A stretch of DNA of 61,849 nt from Ureibacillus chungkukjangi (GTDB lineage: Bacteria > Bacillota > Bacilli > Bacillales_A > Planococcaceae): positions 1 to 61,849 of the forward strand of contig NZ_QJTJ01000018.1 in the NCBI RefSeq assembly GCF_003217295.1, read 5' to 3'. The translations under genes were made by a program, and so were the position numbers. Each line of letters begins with the position of its first letter. The first letter of the stretch is position 1. Below, one piece after another: positions 24,499 through 34,080 of this stretch. The notes under the pieces were generated by a model, which did no database searches, was not told the origin of the DNA, and saw nothing but the letters and a program-made list of their open reading frames with translations.

Positions 24499-25008
24499 AT
24501 GAGTATAGAAGAGCATAAGAAGGTTCAATTAAAGAATGTAAAAGTGATGGTTGTTACCATTAGTGATACAAGAACGTATGAAACCGATAAAAGTGGTCGA
24601 GTGATGTGTGAGCAACTATCAAAAAATCTCTTTGAAATTACGAGATATGAAATCATTAAGGATGAAATAGAAGATATTGCATCTACACTTAAGTCAGGGA
24701 TTCTTGATAGTAATGTGGATGTTATTCTAACGAATGGTGGAACAGGTATATCACATCGAGATGTTACTTTTAATGCTGTCGAGGAGTTAATAGATAAACC
24801 AATACCTGGTTTTGGAGAATTATTTCGCATATTAAGCTATGAGGAAATCGGTTCAGCCAGTATGCTTTCTCGAGCTATTGCAGGAATTGCAAATGAAACA
24901 GCTATTTTTTCAACTCCGGGTTCAACAGGTGCCGTAAAGCTTGCTATGGAAAAATTAATTTTACCAGAGCTTGTACATATAGTGAATGAACTAAAAAAAG
25001 ATAACTAA
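24499..25008 (+). CDS. moaB: MoaB/MogA-type molybdopterin-binding protein
   Basis: The ~169-aa protein has VMVVTISDTRTYETDKSG, ILTNGGTGISHRDVT (the MPT-binding TxGGTG) and IFSTPGSTGAVKLAM. In Gram-positives this family adenylates molybdopterin before MoeA acts. AAGGAGAGG precedes the ATG at 24499, so the frame-start ATG at 24475 is not favoured. It is the last gene of the first co-directional run. Confidence 0.9.
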   Translation: MSIEEHKKVQLKNVKVMVVTISDTRTYETDKSGRVMCEQLSKNLFEITRYEIIKDEIEDIASTLKSGILDSNVDVILTNGGTGISHRDVTFNAVEELIDKPIPGFGELFRILSYEEIGSASMLSRAIAGIANETAIFSTPGSTGAVKLAMEKLILPELVHIVNELKKDN

Positions 25009-25012
25009 GCAT

Positions 25013-25055
25013 AAAAGCCAAGTTCTTATGAAAATCATGAGAGCTTGGCTTTTTT
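25013..25055. terminator. Terminator between moaB and convergent moaC
   Basis: AAAAGCCAAG and CTTGGCTTTTTT close a 21-nt loop. U-tracts exist in both directions. Confidence 0.85.
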
Positions 25056-25066
25056 GTATATTTCCT

Positions 25067-25552
25067 TTAGCGAAGAAACTCACCATTTTTGCCGCCAGTT
25101 TTTTTCATAAGCATGGTTGGTCCGATAATCATATTTTTATCGACAGCCTTGCACATATCATAAATCGTTAACGCAGTAGCAGTTACGGCAGTTAACGCCT
25201 CCATTTCTACTCCGGTAGAACCTTTTGTTTTTACTTCAGCTTCAATGGTAATTTCATATTGTGCTTGTTTTTCATCTATTTGCCAATCGAATGAGATATT
25301 GACACCTGTTAAAGAAATGGGATGGCACATGGGAATGATGCTGGAGGTTTGTTTTGCAGCCATAATGCCAGCAATCTGAGCAACCCCAAGGACATCACCC
25401 TTCTTATTTGTTCCGTTTTTTATTTCTTCATAGATATCTTTGTTGATTTTGATTGAGGAGTGGGCGATTGCTGTTCTAACAGTCTCGTTTTTTTCAGATA
25501 TATCGACCATTTGAGCTCTTCCTTGTTCGTTGAAATGCGTTAATTTTGACAT
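25067..25552 (-). CDS. moaC: Cyclic pyranopterin monophosphate synthase MoaC
   Basis: The 161-aa protein contains the MoaC signatures [25 protein letters not shown] and [30 protein letters not shown]. It converts the MoaA product to cPMP as a hexamer. It is transcribed from the minus strand, opposite to every other moa gene here, so it needs its own promoter. GGGAGGG precedes the ATG. Confidence 0.97.
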   Translation of the reverse strand: MSKLTHFNEQGRAQMVDISEKNETVRTAIAHSSIKINKDIYEEIKNGTNKKGDVLGVAQIAGIMAAKQTSSIIPMCHPISLTGVNISFDWQIDEKQAQYEITIEAEVKTKGSTGVEMEALTAVTATALTIYDMCKAVDKNMIIGPTMLMKKTGGKNGEFLR

Positions 25553-25883
25553 CTAATCCCTCCCAATTGTTGTCTCTAAGTATAAAGAAATTCAGCTAGA
25601 TTGAGAATGGAAATTTTGATTTTTAAAAAATATGTTATGTATTATTACACGATTATTTAGAGAGATAAGTAGATTTGGTTACTTTCACTAAAATAATTCT
25701 GATTATTAGGAAAATTTGTTAGTGACAACCAAAAAATTCCTTGTTAAGATGTTAGATAATATTACATGAGGTTCGTTTGTTATTTGATTAATTTTACTAC
25801 AAAAACAATAATTATTACTTACATACATATCTGGACCGATGATTTTCACATTTGTTTGCCAAATGCCAAAAGGGGGATAAAAC
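25553..25883. other. Divergent intergenic region between moaC and the hydroxylase subunits
   Basis: This AT-rich region must hold promoters for moaC (minus) and for the three-subunit enzyme (plus), plus GGGGG before the plus-strand ATG. No terminator, Moco-type riboswitch fold or clear palindrome was recognised. Confidence 0.5.
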
Positions 25884-26762
25884 ATGTCTAATCAAGTAGA
25901 TACATTGAGTGCTGAGTCACCTGTAATATTGATGCCTACATCAATCGAAAAAGCGGTGGAGCTAAAAAGTCATTATGGATTAAATGGGGAATTTGTGTCA
26001 GGCGCTACTTTATTACAGTTACAGTGGTTGAATGGTCGGAAAACCCCAGAACAAATAATAAGTCTCGAACAGCTTACTGAATTAAAATCAATTCAATTTG
26101 ATCAGCATAAGGGAGAGTTATCCATAGGGGCACTCACTCCGCTTGGGAGCTATCAAACTCATAAAATTTTAAAAGAGTTTCCGATCATCTGTACTGCATT
26201 AAAATCGATTGCTGCACCGGGCATTCGAAATCGTGGCACAATCGGAGGCAATATTATGGGGCGAGTAGGTGATTTAATACCCTTCCTGAGTGCCTTAAGT
26301 GCAAAGCTTGTATTTCAGGATGTGAAGGGAGTAAAACAGATTGAAATATGGGATTGGTTCCAACAAACCTCGAACAGTGATTTTTTATTAAGTCATATAT
26401 TGATTCCACTAGATAGGGATATGCTGGAAAGTCACACCTTCTATCGGAAAGTTGGAAGAAGAGAAACCTTTACTGCTGCGATATTAACTGTATCTGGAAA
26501 AATAAAGTGGGATGAAGAAGGTAAAATCATAAATGCTAAGCTTGCAGTCGGTGGTGGTGATAACAAACCGATGCGCTTAGAAAAAACAGAGCAGCTTATT
26601 ATTGGTAGAAATGCTATCCATTTAGATTGGAAGACAATTTTTTCAACTGTTGCAGAAGAATTTGTTGCAGCTGAAGATGCTTTTGTATCAAGTAGCTATC
26701 GTAAAAAAGTAGCCGCAAATCTTATTGTGGCAGAGCTTCAAAGCCAATTTGCAAAAGAGTAG
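25884..26762 (+). CDS. pucC: Molybdenum hydroxylase FAD-binding subunit
   Basis: The 292-aa CoxM/XdhB-type subunit has FVSGATLLQLQWLNG (a diverged FAD pyrophosphate loop), SIGALTPLGSYQ, APGIRNRGTIGGNIMG (FAD binding), YRKVGRRETFTAA and LAVGGG. It passes electrons from the iron-sulfur subunit to NAD+ or another acceptor. The three subunits are separate proteins, as in B. subtilis PucCDE. Confidence 0.9.
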   Translation: MSNQVDTLSAESPVILMPTSIEKAVELKSHYGLNGEFVSGATLLQLQWLNGRKTPEQIISLEQLTELKSIQFDQHKGELSIGALTPLGSYQTHKILKEFPIICTALKSIAAPGIRNRGTIGGNIMGRVGDLIPFLSALSAKLVFQDVKGVKQIEIWDWFQQTSNSDFLLSHILIPLDRDMLESHTFYRKVGRRETFTAAILTVSGKIKWDEEGKIINAKLAVGGGDNKPMRLEKTEQLIIGRNAIHLDWKTIFSTVAEEFVAAEDAFVSSSYRKKVAANLIVAELQSQFAKE

Positions 26763-26783
26763 AAGCATAAGGGAGGAGAGTAT

Positions 26784-29042
26784 ATGAAATCAAATATCCA
26801 AGAAAAAGAAGATCGAGTGCGTCCAGATGGTCTTTCCAAAGTTACTGGAGCGTTAAAATATTTAACCGATTTAACTTTCCCGAATATGCTATACGCCAAA
26901 ATTTTGAGAAGCGCCTACCCACACGCTAAAATTCTTTCGATTAATACAGCAGAAGCCGAAAAACTACCTGGTGTAGCAAGCGTTATTACATATAAAGACG
27001 TACCAGGAATGAATCGTTTTGGAATCATCATCCCTGACCAGCCGGTATTGTGTGAGGAACGAGTTCGCACTGTGGGAGATGCAGTGGCTGCAGTAGCTGC
27101 AACATCATATGAGATTGCTGAAATGGCATTAAAGCTCATTCAAGTGGAATATGAGGAGCTGCCAATTATTGATACTCCAGAAAAAGGGCTAGAACCTAAT
27201 GCCATCAAGTTACATCCTGCAGGCAACATTTGTCATCGCTCCTCTTATATAAATGGAGATATCGAAGAAGCCTTTAAAGCTTGTGAAGTAATTGTTGAAG
27301 AGACCTATGAGCTTCCTAGACAGCTGCATGGATATATGGAAACAGAAGGCGGAGTAGTAGTTCCACAGGAAGATGGAGGAATAACTGTTTATGCAGCAAC
27401 TCAGCATGGATTCAAGGATCGCTTCCAGCTTTCTCGAATACTTGGTATTCCTGAAGGGATGATTCGTATCTTCTCAAGTCCGATGGGTGGATCATTTGGA
27501 GGAAAAGATGAGTTAAATATACAGCCATATGCAGCCCTTTTAGCACTTAAAACGAATTGTCCGGTAAAAATTCACAATACTCGAGCAGAATCCTTGCGAG
27601 CTAGCTTGAAGCGTCATCCCATGAAAATTACGGCGAAAACAGGAACAGATCGTTTAGGGAAAATATTAGCTCATCAAGTGAAAATTATTGCAGACAAAGG
27701 TGCTTATGCAACGCTAGGTCCTGCAGTTCTTGACTTTGCCGTTGAGCATGCAGCGGGTCCGTATATCATTCCTAATATTGAAACAGGGGGTGTCTCTGTA
27801 TTTACTAATAATGGTGTTACTGGTGAATTTAGAGGATTTGGTGGCAATCAAATCACCTTTGCCTTAGAAGGACAATTGGATCGTTTGGCTGCAGTATTGA
27901 ATATGGATCCAATAGAGCTTAGACAAATAAATTTAAGGAATGCCACAGACTTAGGACCTTTAGGGCATCGAATAGCACCAACAGATAGTGCGGCATTAGT
28001 GTTAAAAGAGATTCAGAGGCTTTATCAGAAATCTAATACTCCAAGTAAGGATTCGAATTGGAAACGCTATGGATCAGGTATTGCCATTGCCATGCATGGT
28101 GGAGGTCTTGGCTTCGGACGATTAGACAGTGCTGGTGGGCGAATCTTTCTAAATAAGGAGGGCAAAATCGAAATTTCCTTTGGTTTTGAAGAATGTGGGC
28201 AAGGGCTACTCTCGGTCATTGAAAATATCGCGATTGAAGAAATTGGCTGTAGCGCAGAAGATATTCAGATTGTAATTGGTGATACATCTGTCGTACCAGT
28301 ATCAGGTTCTTCAACGGCCTCTAGAGGAACAAGTATCGTTTGGCAATCCATGCAAAAAATGAAGGAGCCCTTTAAAAATAAATTAATTCAGCATGCATCA
28401 ATAAGTCTATCAATTCCAGCTGAAAATCTATATCTAGGTCCCACAGGAATTTGGGAGCTTGGAAAAGAAGAGGGACCTTGCATGACTTATAAGACCTGTG
28501 CTGAAGGTTTATTGGATTCTACTGTGTTAACAAGCTTTCACTTCCCGGTTACACCTGATGCAGTCAATGGGGGTCACTTTTTATATTCCTTTGGCGGTGT
28601 AAAAGTCGATGTGGAGGTGGATATTCTTTCTGGTATGGTAAAGGTAATGTCCATTGATCATGTTATTTCTGCTGGACCTGTTGTCAGTCCAAAAGGCTTT
28701 AGAGGACAGATTGAGGGTGGTGGTGTCATGTCGTTAGGCTACACCTTAATGGAAGAAGTTAAAATGATGAACTCTCAATATGCTACTCAAAACTTTGATA
28801 CGTATTTAATGCCTAATATTGTGGATATACCATTTGATACAAATGTCTATGCAATTGAAGAGCTTTATGAGGGCGACATTTATGGACCCCGAGGTGTTGG
28901 AGAAATTGGTACAATTGCCATTACGCCAGCAATCATCAAAGCTATCCATGATGCAATTGGATGCTGGGTAACAAAACTGCCAATTTCCTCTGAGGATATT
29001 CTTGAAAAAGCGGAGGCAAGGGGGATGCTGTCATGGATATAA
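26784..29042 (+). CDS. pucD: Molybdenum hydroxylase catalytic subunit, xanthine-dehydrogenase-like
   Basis: The 752-aa subunit carries the molybdopterin-binding blocks AATQHGFKDR, MGGSFGGKDE, TGEFRGFGGNQ, GFEECGQG, GSSTASRGTS and the catalytic Glu in GPRGVGEIGTIAITPA near the C-terminus. TGEFRGFGG resembles xanthine dehydrogenases, and there is no AYxCSFR loop of CO dehydrogenase. The enzyme probably hydroxylates a purine or related N-heterocycle, but the substrate cannot be fixed from sequence. The iron-sulfur subunit overlaps its end by 10 bp. Confidence 0.9.
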   Translation: MKSNIQEKEDRVRPDGLSKVTGALKYLTDLTFPNMLYAKILRSAYPHAKILSINTAEAEKLPGVASVITYKDVPGMNRFGIIIPDQPVLCEERVRTVGDAVAAVAATSYEIAEMALKLIQVEYEELPIIDTPEKGLEPNAIKLHPAGNICHRSSYINGDIEEAFKACEVIVEETYELPRQLHGYMETEGGVVVPQEDGGITVYAATQHGFKDRFQLSRILGIPEGMIRIFSSPMGGSFGGKDELNIQPYAALLALKTNCPVKIHNTRAESLRASLKRHPMKITAKTGTDRLGKILAHQVKIIADKGAYATLGPAVLDFAVEHAAGPYIIPNIETGGVSVFTNNGVTGEFRGFGGNQITFALEGQLDRLAAVLNMDPIELRQINLRNATDLGPLGHRIAPTDSAALVLKEIQRLYQKSNTPSKDSNWKRYGSGIAIAMHGGGLGFGRLDSAGGRIFLNKEGKIEISFGFEECGQGLLSVIENIAIEEIGCSAEDIQIVIGDTSVVPVSGSSTASRGTSIVWQSMQKMKEPFKNKLIQHASISLSIPAENLYLGPTGIWELGKEEGPCMTYKTCAEGLLDSTVLTSFHFPVTPDAVNGGHFLYSFGGVKVDVEVDILSGMVKVMSIDHVISAGPVVSPKGFRGQIEGGGVMSLGYTLMEEVKMMNSQYATQNFDTYLMPNIVDIPFDTNVYAIEELYEGDIYGPRGVGEIGTIAITPAIIKAIHDAIGCWVTKLPISSEDILEKAEARGMLSWI

Positions 29043-29542
29043 ACAATAAAGTATTAGATAACCCAATTGATGCTTTGATGACGATAACATTAACAGTCAA
29101 CGGAGAAAAAATTGATATTCAAACAGCCTCAACAGAAAAGCTAGTTAATATATTAAGAGAGCAATTGAACTTTGTCGGAACAAAAATTTCTTGTGGTATT
29201 GGACGTTGTGGAGCCTGTAGTGTCTTGATAGACAACGAATTAGTGAATGCTTGCTTCGTTATGGCCTATCAAGTGAACGGTAAATCTATTACTACGATTG
29301 AAGGTCTCGGCGGTGTAACAGTAGACGAAGTTCAAGAAGCTTTTCTAACAGAAGGCGGCTTCCAATGTGGGTATTGTACATCAGGCATGATTATGGCTGT
29401 AAAGTATTTATTAGCCTTGAATCCCAATCCTTCAGAGTCAGATATTAAAGAAGCTCTCGCAGGAAATCTATGCCGATGTACAGGATATGGGGGCATTATT
29501 CGCTCTGTTCAAAGCTTGGCAGCTAAAAAAATAGGTATCTAG
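29033..29542 (+). CDS. pucE: Molybdenum hydroxylase [2Fe-2S] subunit
   Basis: The 169-aa subunit has a plant-ferredoxin-type cluster motif CGIGRCGACSVLIDNELVNAC and a second C-terminal cluster motif QCGYCTSGMIM with CRCTGYGG. It starts about 20 residues earlier than many relatives; AAGGGGG before the ATG at 29033 supports that. It links the molybdenum site to FAD and overlaps the catalytic subunit gene. Confidence 0.93.
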   Translation: MDINNKVLDNPIDALMTITLTVNGEKIDIQTASTEKLVNILREQLNFVGTKISCGIGRCGACSVLIDNELVNACFVMAYQVNGKSITTIEGLGGVTVDEVQEAFLTEGGFQCGYCTSGMIMAVKYLLALNPNPSESDIKEALAGNLCRCTGYGGIIRSVQSLAAKKIGI

Positions 29543-29557
29543 GTTTGCATTACATTT

Positions 29558-29602
29558 AAAGGCAGTTGAGCTTGGCAAAACCGAGCATTCAGCTGCCTTT
29601 TA
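29558..29602 (+). terminator. Terminator of the molybdenum island
   Basis: AAAGGCAGTTGA and TCAGCTGCCTTTT pair with one G-U, enclosing a minor GCTTGG/CCGAGC hairpin, and T-rich sequence follows. Confidence 0.85.
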
Positions 29603-29792
29603 TTTTATAGGGATTTTTACTAATAATTGCTGTTATTACAACTGACTTTTGGCATGTGAACATTATTAAATATATGGTCTTATTACTAGGTAGGAGACAT
29701 ATAATAAATAGAATTAAATATTCGAGTGGAATTCTAAAAAATGTCGTATATGGAATATAGATTCGTTAATAGATAGAAAAGGTGGGTAGTAG

Positions 29793-30980
29793 ATGAACAA
29801 TTATGATATCAAAGCAGAAGCGATGGAATTTGAAGCCCAAAAGCATAATCTTAAAAGATTAAGTTTTATTAATAAAATCTATCTAACAATCTTAGTTTCA
29901 ATAATTTTCATTATTTATACCTTAGAAAAGGTATTTACTATTCATTTTGAATACCCGTTCAGCGGTAGCTGGTTTCAATATTCTATTTTATTGGTTGTTT
30001 ATTCATTTTATGTGTTTTTACTAGATATCAAGAAAATGAAAGAAGTAAAGTCTACAATGGCAAAATATCTAGTGCATTTTTATATTGCATTTTCTTTAAG
30101 TGCCACAATACTATTTTCGAACATAAATCATACAGCATACATGCCAAACTTCTTTTACACTTTAGTACTCATTTCTACCGTTCCTTTTTTAGTTATGAAG
30201 TCAAAGGAGATTGCTATTACACTCTCAATTTCTAGTCTATTATGGGGAATTGGGTTAGGAATTCAAAGTGGTTTTAATGCAATTTATAGCATACAGGGAA
30301 TTTATGTTCTTACTTTATCAGCAATAGCATTTTTTATATCTCGAACAGCTTATAATAATTATTTGGCTTCCCTTGAGCTTCGGACGCAAACAGCTGAAGA
30401 AATTCAGCGCTTAAGTAATTTAACTGAGCTTTTAAAGGAAGCGAATCGACAGCTTGAACAGGATGCCACTCTGGATCCCTTAACTAATTTATATAACCGG
30501 AGAGCATATAATGATTATTTGATTGAGCTTCAACAAAGAATTTTAGTAACACCTCAATCAGTTTCCGTTATTATGGTGGATGTCGATTGCTTTAAATTGT
30601 TTAATGATACATATGGTCACTCCAAAGGGGATCATGTTTTAAGTAAAATTGGAAGACTCTTGCATGATATATCAGCCGAATATAAATGCTTTGCAGCGAG
30701 ATGGGGCGGCGAGGAATTTGTATTAATACTACCTAATGCTACAGAGGAGGTTGTAGAAAGAATTTGTTTACAGATTAAAGCAAGTGTACATGAGTTAGAT
30801 ATAGAGCATGAGTCCTCTACTATTAACAGAGTAGTGACAGTAAGTATGGGGGCGTGTACAAAATTTATAACAGAATTAAACGAGATTTACGAATGTATAA
30901 GTGAAGCTGATGCAGCGCTTTATTCTGTAAAAGAAAATGGCCGGAATAGCTTCGAATATCGCCATCAAATCCATGCTTAA
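29793..30980 (+). CDS. Membrane-anchored GGDEF diguanylate cyclase
   Basis: The 395-aa protein has about six N-terminal membrane helices (residues 30-195), a short linker (LLKEANRQLEQDATLD) and a GGDEF domain with DPLTNLYNRRAYN, VDVDCFKLFNDTYGHSKGD and the active-site RWGGEEF. It should make c-di-GMP in response to a membrane signal. The inhibitory I-site RxxD, expected just before the GGEEF block, is replaced (EYKC), so product inhibition may be absent. It is a single gene between the molybdenum island and thyA. Confidence 0.9.
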   Translation: MNNYDIKAEAMEFEAQKHNLKRLSFINKIYLTILVSIIFIIYTLEKVFTIHFEYPFSGSWFQYSILLVVYSFYVFLLDIKKMKEVKSTMAKYLVHFYIAFSLSATILFSNINHTAYMPNFFYTLVLISTVPFLVMKSKEIAITLSISSLLWGIGLGIQSGFNAIYSIQGIYVLTLSAIAFFISRTAYNNYLASLELRTQTAEEIQRLSNLTELLKEANRQLEQDATLDPLTNLYNRRAYNDYLIELQQRILVTPQSVSVIMVDVDCFKLFNDTYGHSKGDHVLSKIGRLLHDISAEYKCFAARWGGEEFVLILPNATEEVVERICLQIKASVHELDIEHESSTINRVVTVSMGACTKFITELNEIYECISEADAALYSVKENGRNSFEYRHQIHA

Positions 30981-31068
30981 AAGGTTGTTTTGAATCAACT
31001 AATCATCCTATTTTTATGCTCTAGTTTTCTGTTATAATATCAGAAGTAGAGTAAGGAGTGTGGTAGAA

Positions 31069-32025
31069 ATGCAGCATCCAGATACAAGCTATTTAAATCT
31101 AGTCCAACGTATTTTAGAAACTGGTGTTAAGAAGGAAGACCGAACAGGCACTGGAACAATCAGTATTTTCGGTCATCAAATGAGATTTGATCTTTCAAAG
31201 GGCTTTCCATTATTAACAACGAAACGTGTACCTTTTAAGCTAGTTGCAAGTGAATTGCTATGGTTTATCAAAGGAGATACAAATATCCGATATTTATTAC
31301 AAAATAATAATCATATATGGGACGAATGGGCCTTCAAAAAATGGGTAGAGTCTGATGAATATCAAGGTCCGGATATGAAGGATTTCGGATTGCGTGCCAC
31401 AAAAGACGAGGATTTTGCTAAAGTCCTTGAAGAACAAATGGCAATTTTTAATGAGAAAGTGCTGAATGACGATCGGTTTGCCAGCAATTATGGAGATTTA
31501 GGGCCTGTTTACGGTAAACAATGGCGTTCTTGGCCAACATCAAATGGTGAGTCCATCGACCAATTAAAAAAAGTCATTGATCAAATTAAACATAACCCAG
31601 ATTCACGTCGTTTAATCGTCACTGCATGGAATCCTGCAGAGGTAGACGATATGGCTTTACCACCATGTCATGCATTTTTCCAATTCTATGTAGCGGACGG
31701 AAAGCTTTCATGTCAGCTTCACCAACGCAGTGCGGATGTATTTTTAGGAGTACCATTTAATATTGCTTCTTATGCATTGCTGACACATTTAATTGCCCAT
31801 GAGTGTGGCTTAGAAGTTGGGGAATTTATACATAGCTTCGGGGATACTCATATTTATGTAAATCACCTAGACCAGGTAAATGAACAGCTGACTAGAGAGC
31901 CTAAGGATTTACCAACTTTAAAAATTAATTCAGATAAAGTGTCAATCTTTGACATGGAATTAGAGGATATTACGATAGAAAACTATCAGCCACATCCATC
32001 CATCAAGGCACCGATCGCTGTATAA
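31069..32025 (+). CDS. thyA: Thymidylate synthase ThyA
   Basis: The ~318-aa enzyme has [19 protein letters not shown], the catalytic Cys in [27 protein letters not shown] and HIYVNHLDQ. It is the longer form with an insertion (residues about 85-135), as in Lactobacillus casei, not the 264-residue E. coli type. It methylates dUMP using methylene-THF. AAGGAG at 31053-31058 favours the ATG at 31069. TATAAT at 31033-31038 is the -10. dfrA, its usual neighbour, is 22 kb away. Confidence 0.97.
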   Translation: MQHPDTSYLNLVQRILETGVKKEDRTGTGTISIFGHQMRFDLSKGFPLLTTKRVPFKLVASELLWFIKGDTNIRYLLQNNNHIWDEWAFKKWVESDEYQGPDMKDFGLRATKDEDFAKVLEEQMAIFNEKVLNDDRFASNYGDLGPVYGKQWRSWPTSNGESIDQLKKVIDQIKHNPDSRRLIVTAWNPAEVDDMALPPCHAFFQFYVADGKLSCQLHQRSADVFLGVPFNIASYALLTHLIAHECGLEVGEFIHSFGDTHIYVNHLDQVNEQLTREPKDLPTLKINSDKVSIFDMELEDITIENYQPHPSIKAPIAV

Positions 32026-32038
32026 CGATAGAAAATAA

Positions 32039-32071
32039 AAAACAGTAGCCAATATTGGCTGCTGTTTTTTT
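32039..32071 (+). terminator. thyA terminator
   Basis: AAACAGTAGCCA and TGGCTGCTGTTT flank ATAT, followed by T7. Confidence 0.9.
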
Positions 32072-32398
32072 AGATTATAAATCAATCATAAGAAAGTAAA
32101 ATCATTATTTAAGTATTTTTAATCCTTTCGATAATTCCCATTTTAGTTTAGAAAAAAACATGTAGAGCTTCATCGACCTTTTCTTTAATATTATTCTAAT
32201 TATCGAAAATAGATATTATAATATTGTAATTACTTAATAAGAGACCATAATTATACCAATATTGTATTGAATTTCCAATTAAATTGATATAAAATTTGGA
32301 AAATCCAGTATTATACTTATTCTCTTTAGAGCGCATTATTTCTATTTTGCGCAAAAAATTTCACGAATCGACAAGGGTAGTTGGTTAGGGGGAGGGGT
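32072..32398 (+). promoter_or_regulatory. Promoter region of the sugar-acid island
   Basis: This 330-bp AT-rich region holds TTGATA (32284-32289) and TATTAT/TATACT (32309-32318) as a weak promoter. A perfect 12-bp palindrome TTTTGCGCAAAA (32345-32356) lies about 30 bp downstream, a possible operator for the IclR regulator or another repressor. Regulation is inferred. Confidence 0.4.
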
Positions 32399-33124
32399 AT
32401 GCTGGACTATTTTATTATCTTTTGTGTGGGCTTATTAAGTCATCTAATCGGGACATTAGTAGGGGGAGGGGGATTAATTTCATTACCGACAATGTTGTTT
32501 TTAGGAATACCAATTCATTCTGCAATTGCAGCTGAAAAATTAGGGGCGGCATGTAGTAGTTTATTAAATTGCATCTATCTACTTATAACTAAAGGAATAT
32601 CGATTAAGGATATTAGTTGGCTATTTGCGCTTGGACTCTTGAGTGGAATAAGTGGGGGATTTTTTTCTGTTAAAGTAAGCGAAGGTACTTTAACAATTAT
32701 TGCAATATGTTTAATGGGATTTGCGCTAATTGTCTCTTTTTTGGGGACTAAAGGTTTTGGAGATAAAGAAGAAATCTCAAATAAGTGGAAAATTATACCG
32801 ACACTTTTTGGGGTAGGATTTTACGATGGTATATTTGGCCCTGGTAGTAGTACATTATCTCTTTATGTATTTTCAAGTCAGAATATTCAGTATGTTAAAA
32901 GCGTAATTTATACACGGGCAAGTTTACTTGCATGGTGTATCGGGGCGCTAATCCCTTATATTTCAAGTGGAAAAATGATTTGGTTAGTTGCGTTCTCCTT
33001 AACTGCCGGTGCAATAATTGGTGGGCAAATAGGATTAAAGCTAACGAATTACATTAAAAAAGAGCACGTTACTATTCTTTTAAGAATTGTAACGGTCATT
33101 ATGATGTTGCAATTAATGATCTAA
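32399..33124 (+). CDS. TauE/SafE-family membrane transporter
   Basis: The ~241-aa protein has seven to eight hydrophobic segments and the TauE/SafE features GTLVGGGGLISLPTMLFLGIP near the start and GFYDGIFGPGSS midway. The family moves sulfite, sulfonates or other organic anions, usually outward. As first gene of a sugar-acid cluster it may release a carboxylate or excess intermediate, but this is a guess. The ATG at 32399 sits after a G-rich binding site; a TTG at 32381 is possible. Confidence 0.8.
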   Translation: MLDYFIIFCVGLLSHLIGTLVGGGGLISLPTMLFLGIPIHSAIAAEKLGAACSSLLNCIYLLITKGISIKDISWLFALGLLSGISGGFFSVKVSEGTLTIIAICLMGFALIVSFLGTKGFGDKEEISNKWKIIPTLFGVGFYDGIFGPGSSTLSLYVFSSQNIQYVKSVIYTRASLLAWCIGALIPYISSGKMIWLVAFSLTAGAIIGGQIGLKLTNYIKKEHVTILLRIVTVIMMLQLMI

Positions 33125-33143
33125 TCTCAAGGGGAGAATGGAA

Positions 33144-34079
33144 ATGAAAGTTGGAATTATTGGATTAGGTAAGATGGGCTTTAATTTAGCATGCAATATG
33201 TTGGAAAAGAATATAGAAGTAAAAGGGTACGACATCGATTTAAACGTGTTAAATAAAATTAATAATAATCTATTATTCAAAAATGGTAATTTTGAATTTT
33301 TTGATGAATTAAATCAATTTGTACAATCTCTTTCGGCAGAAGCTGCAGTATTTCTATTAGTTCCTCATGGTGAAGAAACAGAAAAGATGTTGAATGAGTT
33401 AGTTAATATATTGCCTGAACATATTATTGTTATTGAAGCAGGAAATTCTCATTATAAAAATTCGCAATATTGGTATAAACGGTATAAAGAGAAGGGTTTA
33501 TTTTTATTAGATTGTGGCACAAGTGGTGGATTAAAAGGTGCAAGACATGGTTTATGTACGATGATAGGTGGCGATAAAGAAGCTTATGACCAAATTGAGC
33601 CGATTTTAAAACAAATTAGCCAAGAAAATGGATACTTATATACTGGTCCTGCAGGTAGTGGTCATTTCTTAAAAATGGTCCATAACGGCATTGAATATGG
33701 AATGATGCAGTCTATCGCTGAAGGTTTTGAATTATTAAACGAGAGTGAGTTTGAGTTTAGCTATAAAGAGGTTGCTACACTTTGGAATAGTGGGTCTGTT
33801 ATTCAATCATGGTTAATGGAACTGATGATTGATGCTTTTAGTGAAGATGAAAAATTAGAAAAGATTTCTGGAGTAATGCATGCATCAGGTGAAGCAAAAT
33901 GGACAGTAGAGACTGCATTAGATTTAAATGTTCCAACACCCATTATCGCGCTTTCTTTAATGATGCGGAATCGCTCATTACGAACTGATACGTTTTCCGG
34001 TAAAGTTGTAGCTTCGTTACGTCAGCAATTTGGAGGTCATGCTGTTGTAAAAAAAGAAGAATTTGAAGGAGGTGAATAG
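33144..34079 (+). CDS. 6-phosphogluconate dehydrogenase-like, short (GndA/YqeC type)
   Basis: The ~311-aa protein has an N-terminal NAD(P) loop GIIGLGKMGFNLACNM, the substrate-binding GTSGGLKGARHG and the catalytic GSGHFLKMVHNGIEYGMMQS. The length of about 300 aa, against 470 for the classical enzyme, marks the short decarboxylating 6-phosphogluconate dehydrogenases. With rpiA in the same run it could make ribulose-5-phosphate. No gluconate kinase is present, so the phosphorylated substrate must come from elsewhere or the substrate differs. AGGGGAGA favours the ATG at 33144. Confidence 0.85.
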   Translation: MKVGIIGLGKMGFNLACNMLEKNIEVKGYDIDLNVLNKINNNLLFKNGNFEFFDELNQFVQSLSAEAAVFLLVPHGEETEKMLNELVNILPEHIIVIEAGNSHYKNSQYWYKRYKEKGLFLLDCGTSGGLKGARHGLCTMIGGDKEAYDQIEPILKQISQENGYLYTGPAGSGHFLKMVHNGIEYGMMQSIAEGFELLNESEFEFSYKEVATLWNSGSVIQSWLMELMIDAFSEDEKLEKISGVMHASGEAKWTVETALDLNVPTPIIALSLMMRNRSLRTDTFSGKVVASLRQQFGGHAVVKKEEFEGGE

Positions 34080-34080
34080 A

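Noticed and set aside
25553-25883. Molybdenum cofactor riboswitch
   Set aside because: No matching stem arrangement was seen in this AT-rich spacer or before xdhC.
26784-29042. Carbon monoxide dehydrogenase large subunit
   Set aside because: The CO-dehydrogenase AYxCSFR active-site loop is absent; TGEFRGFGGNQ is of xanthine-dehydrogenase type.
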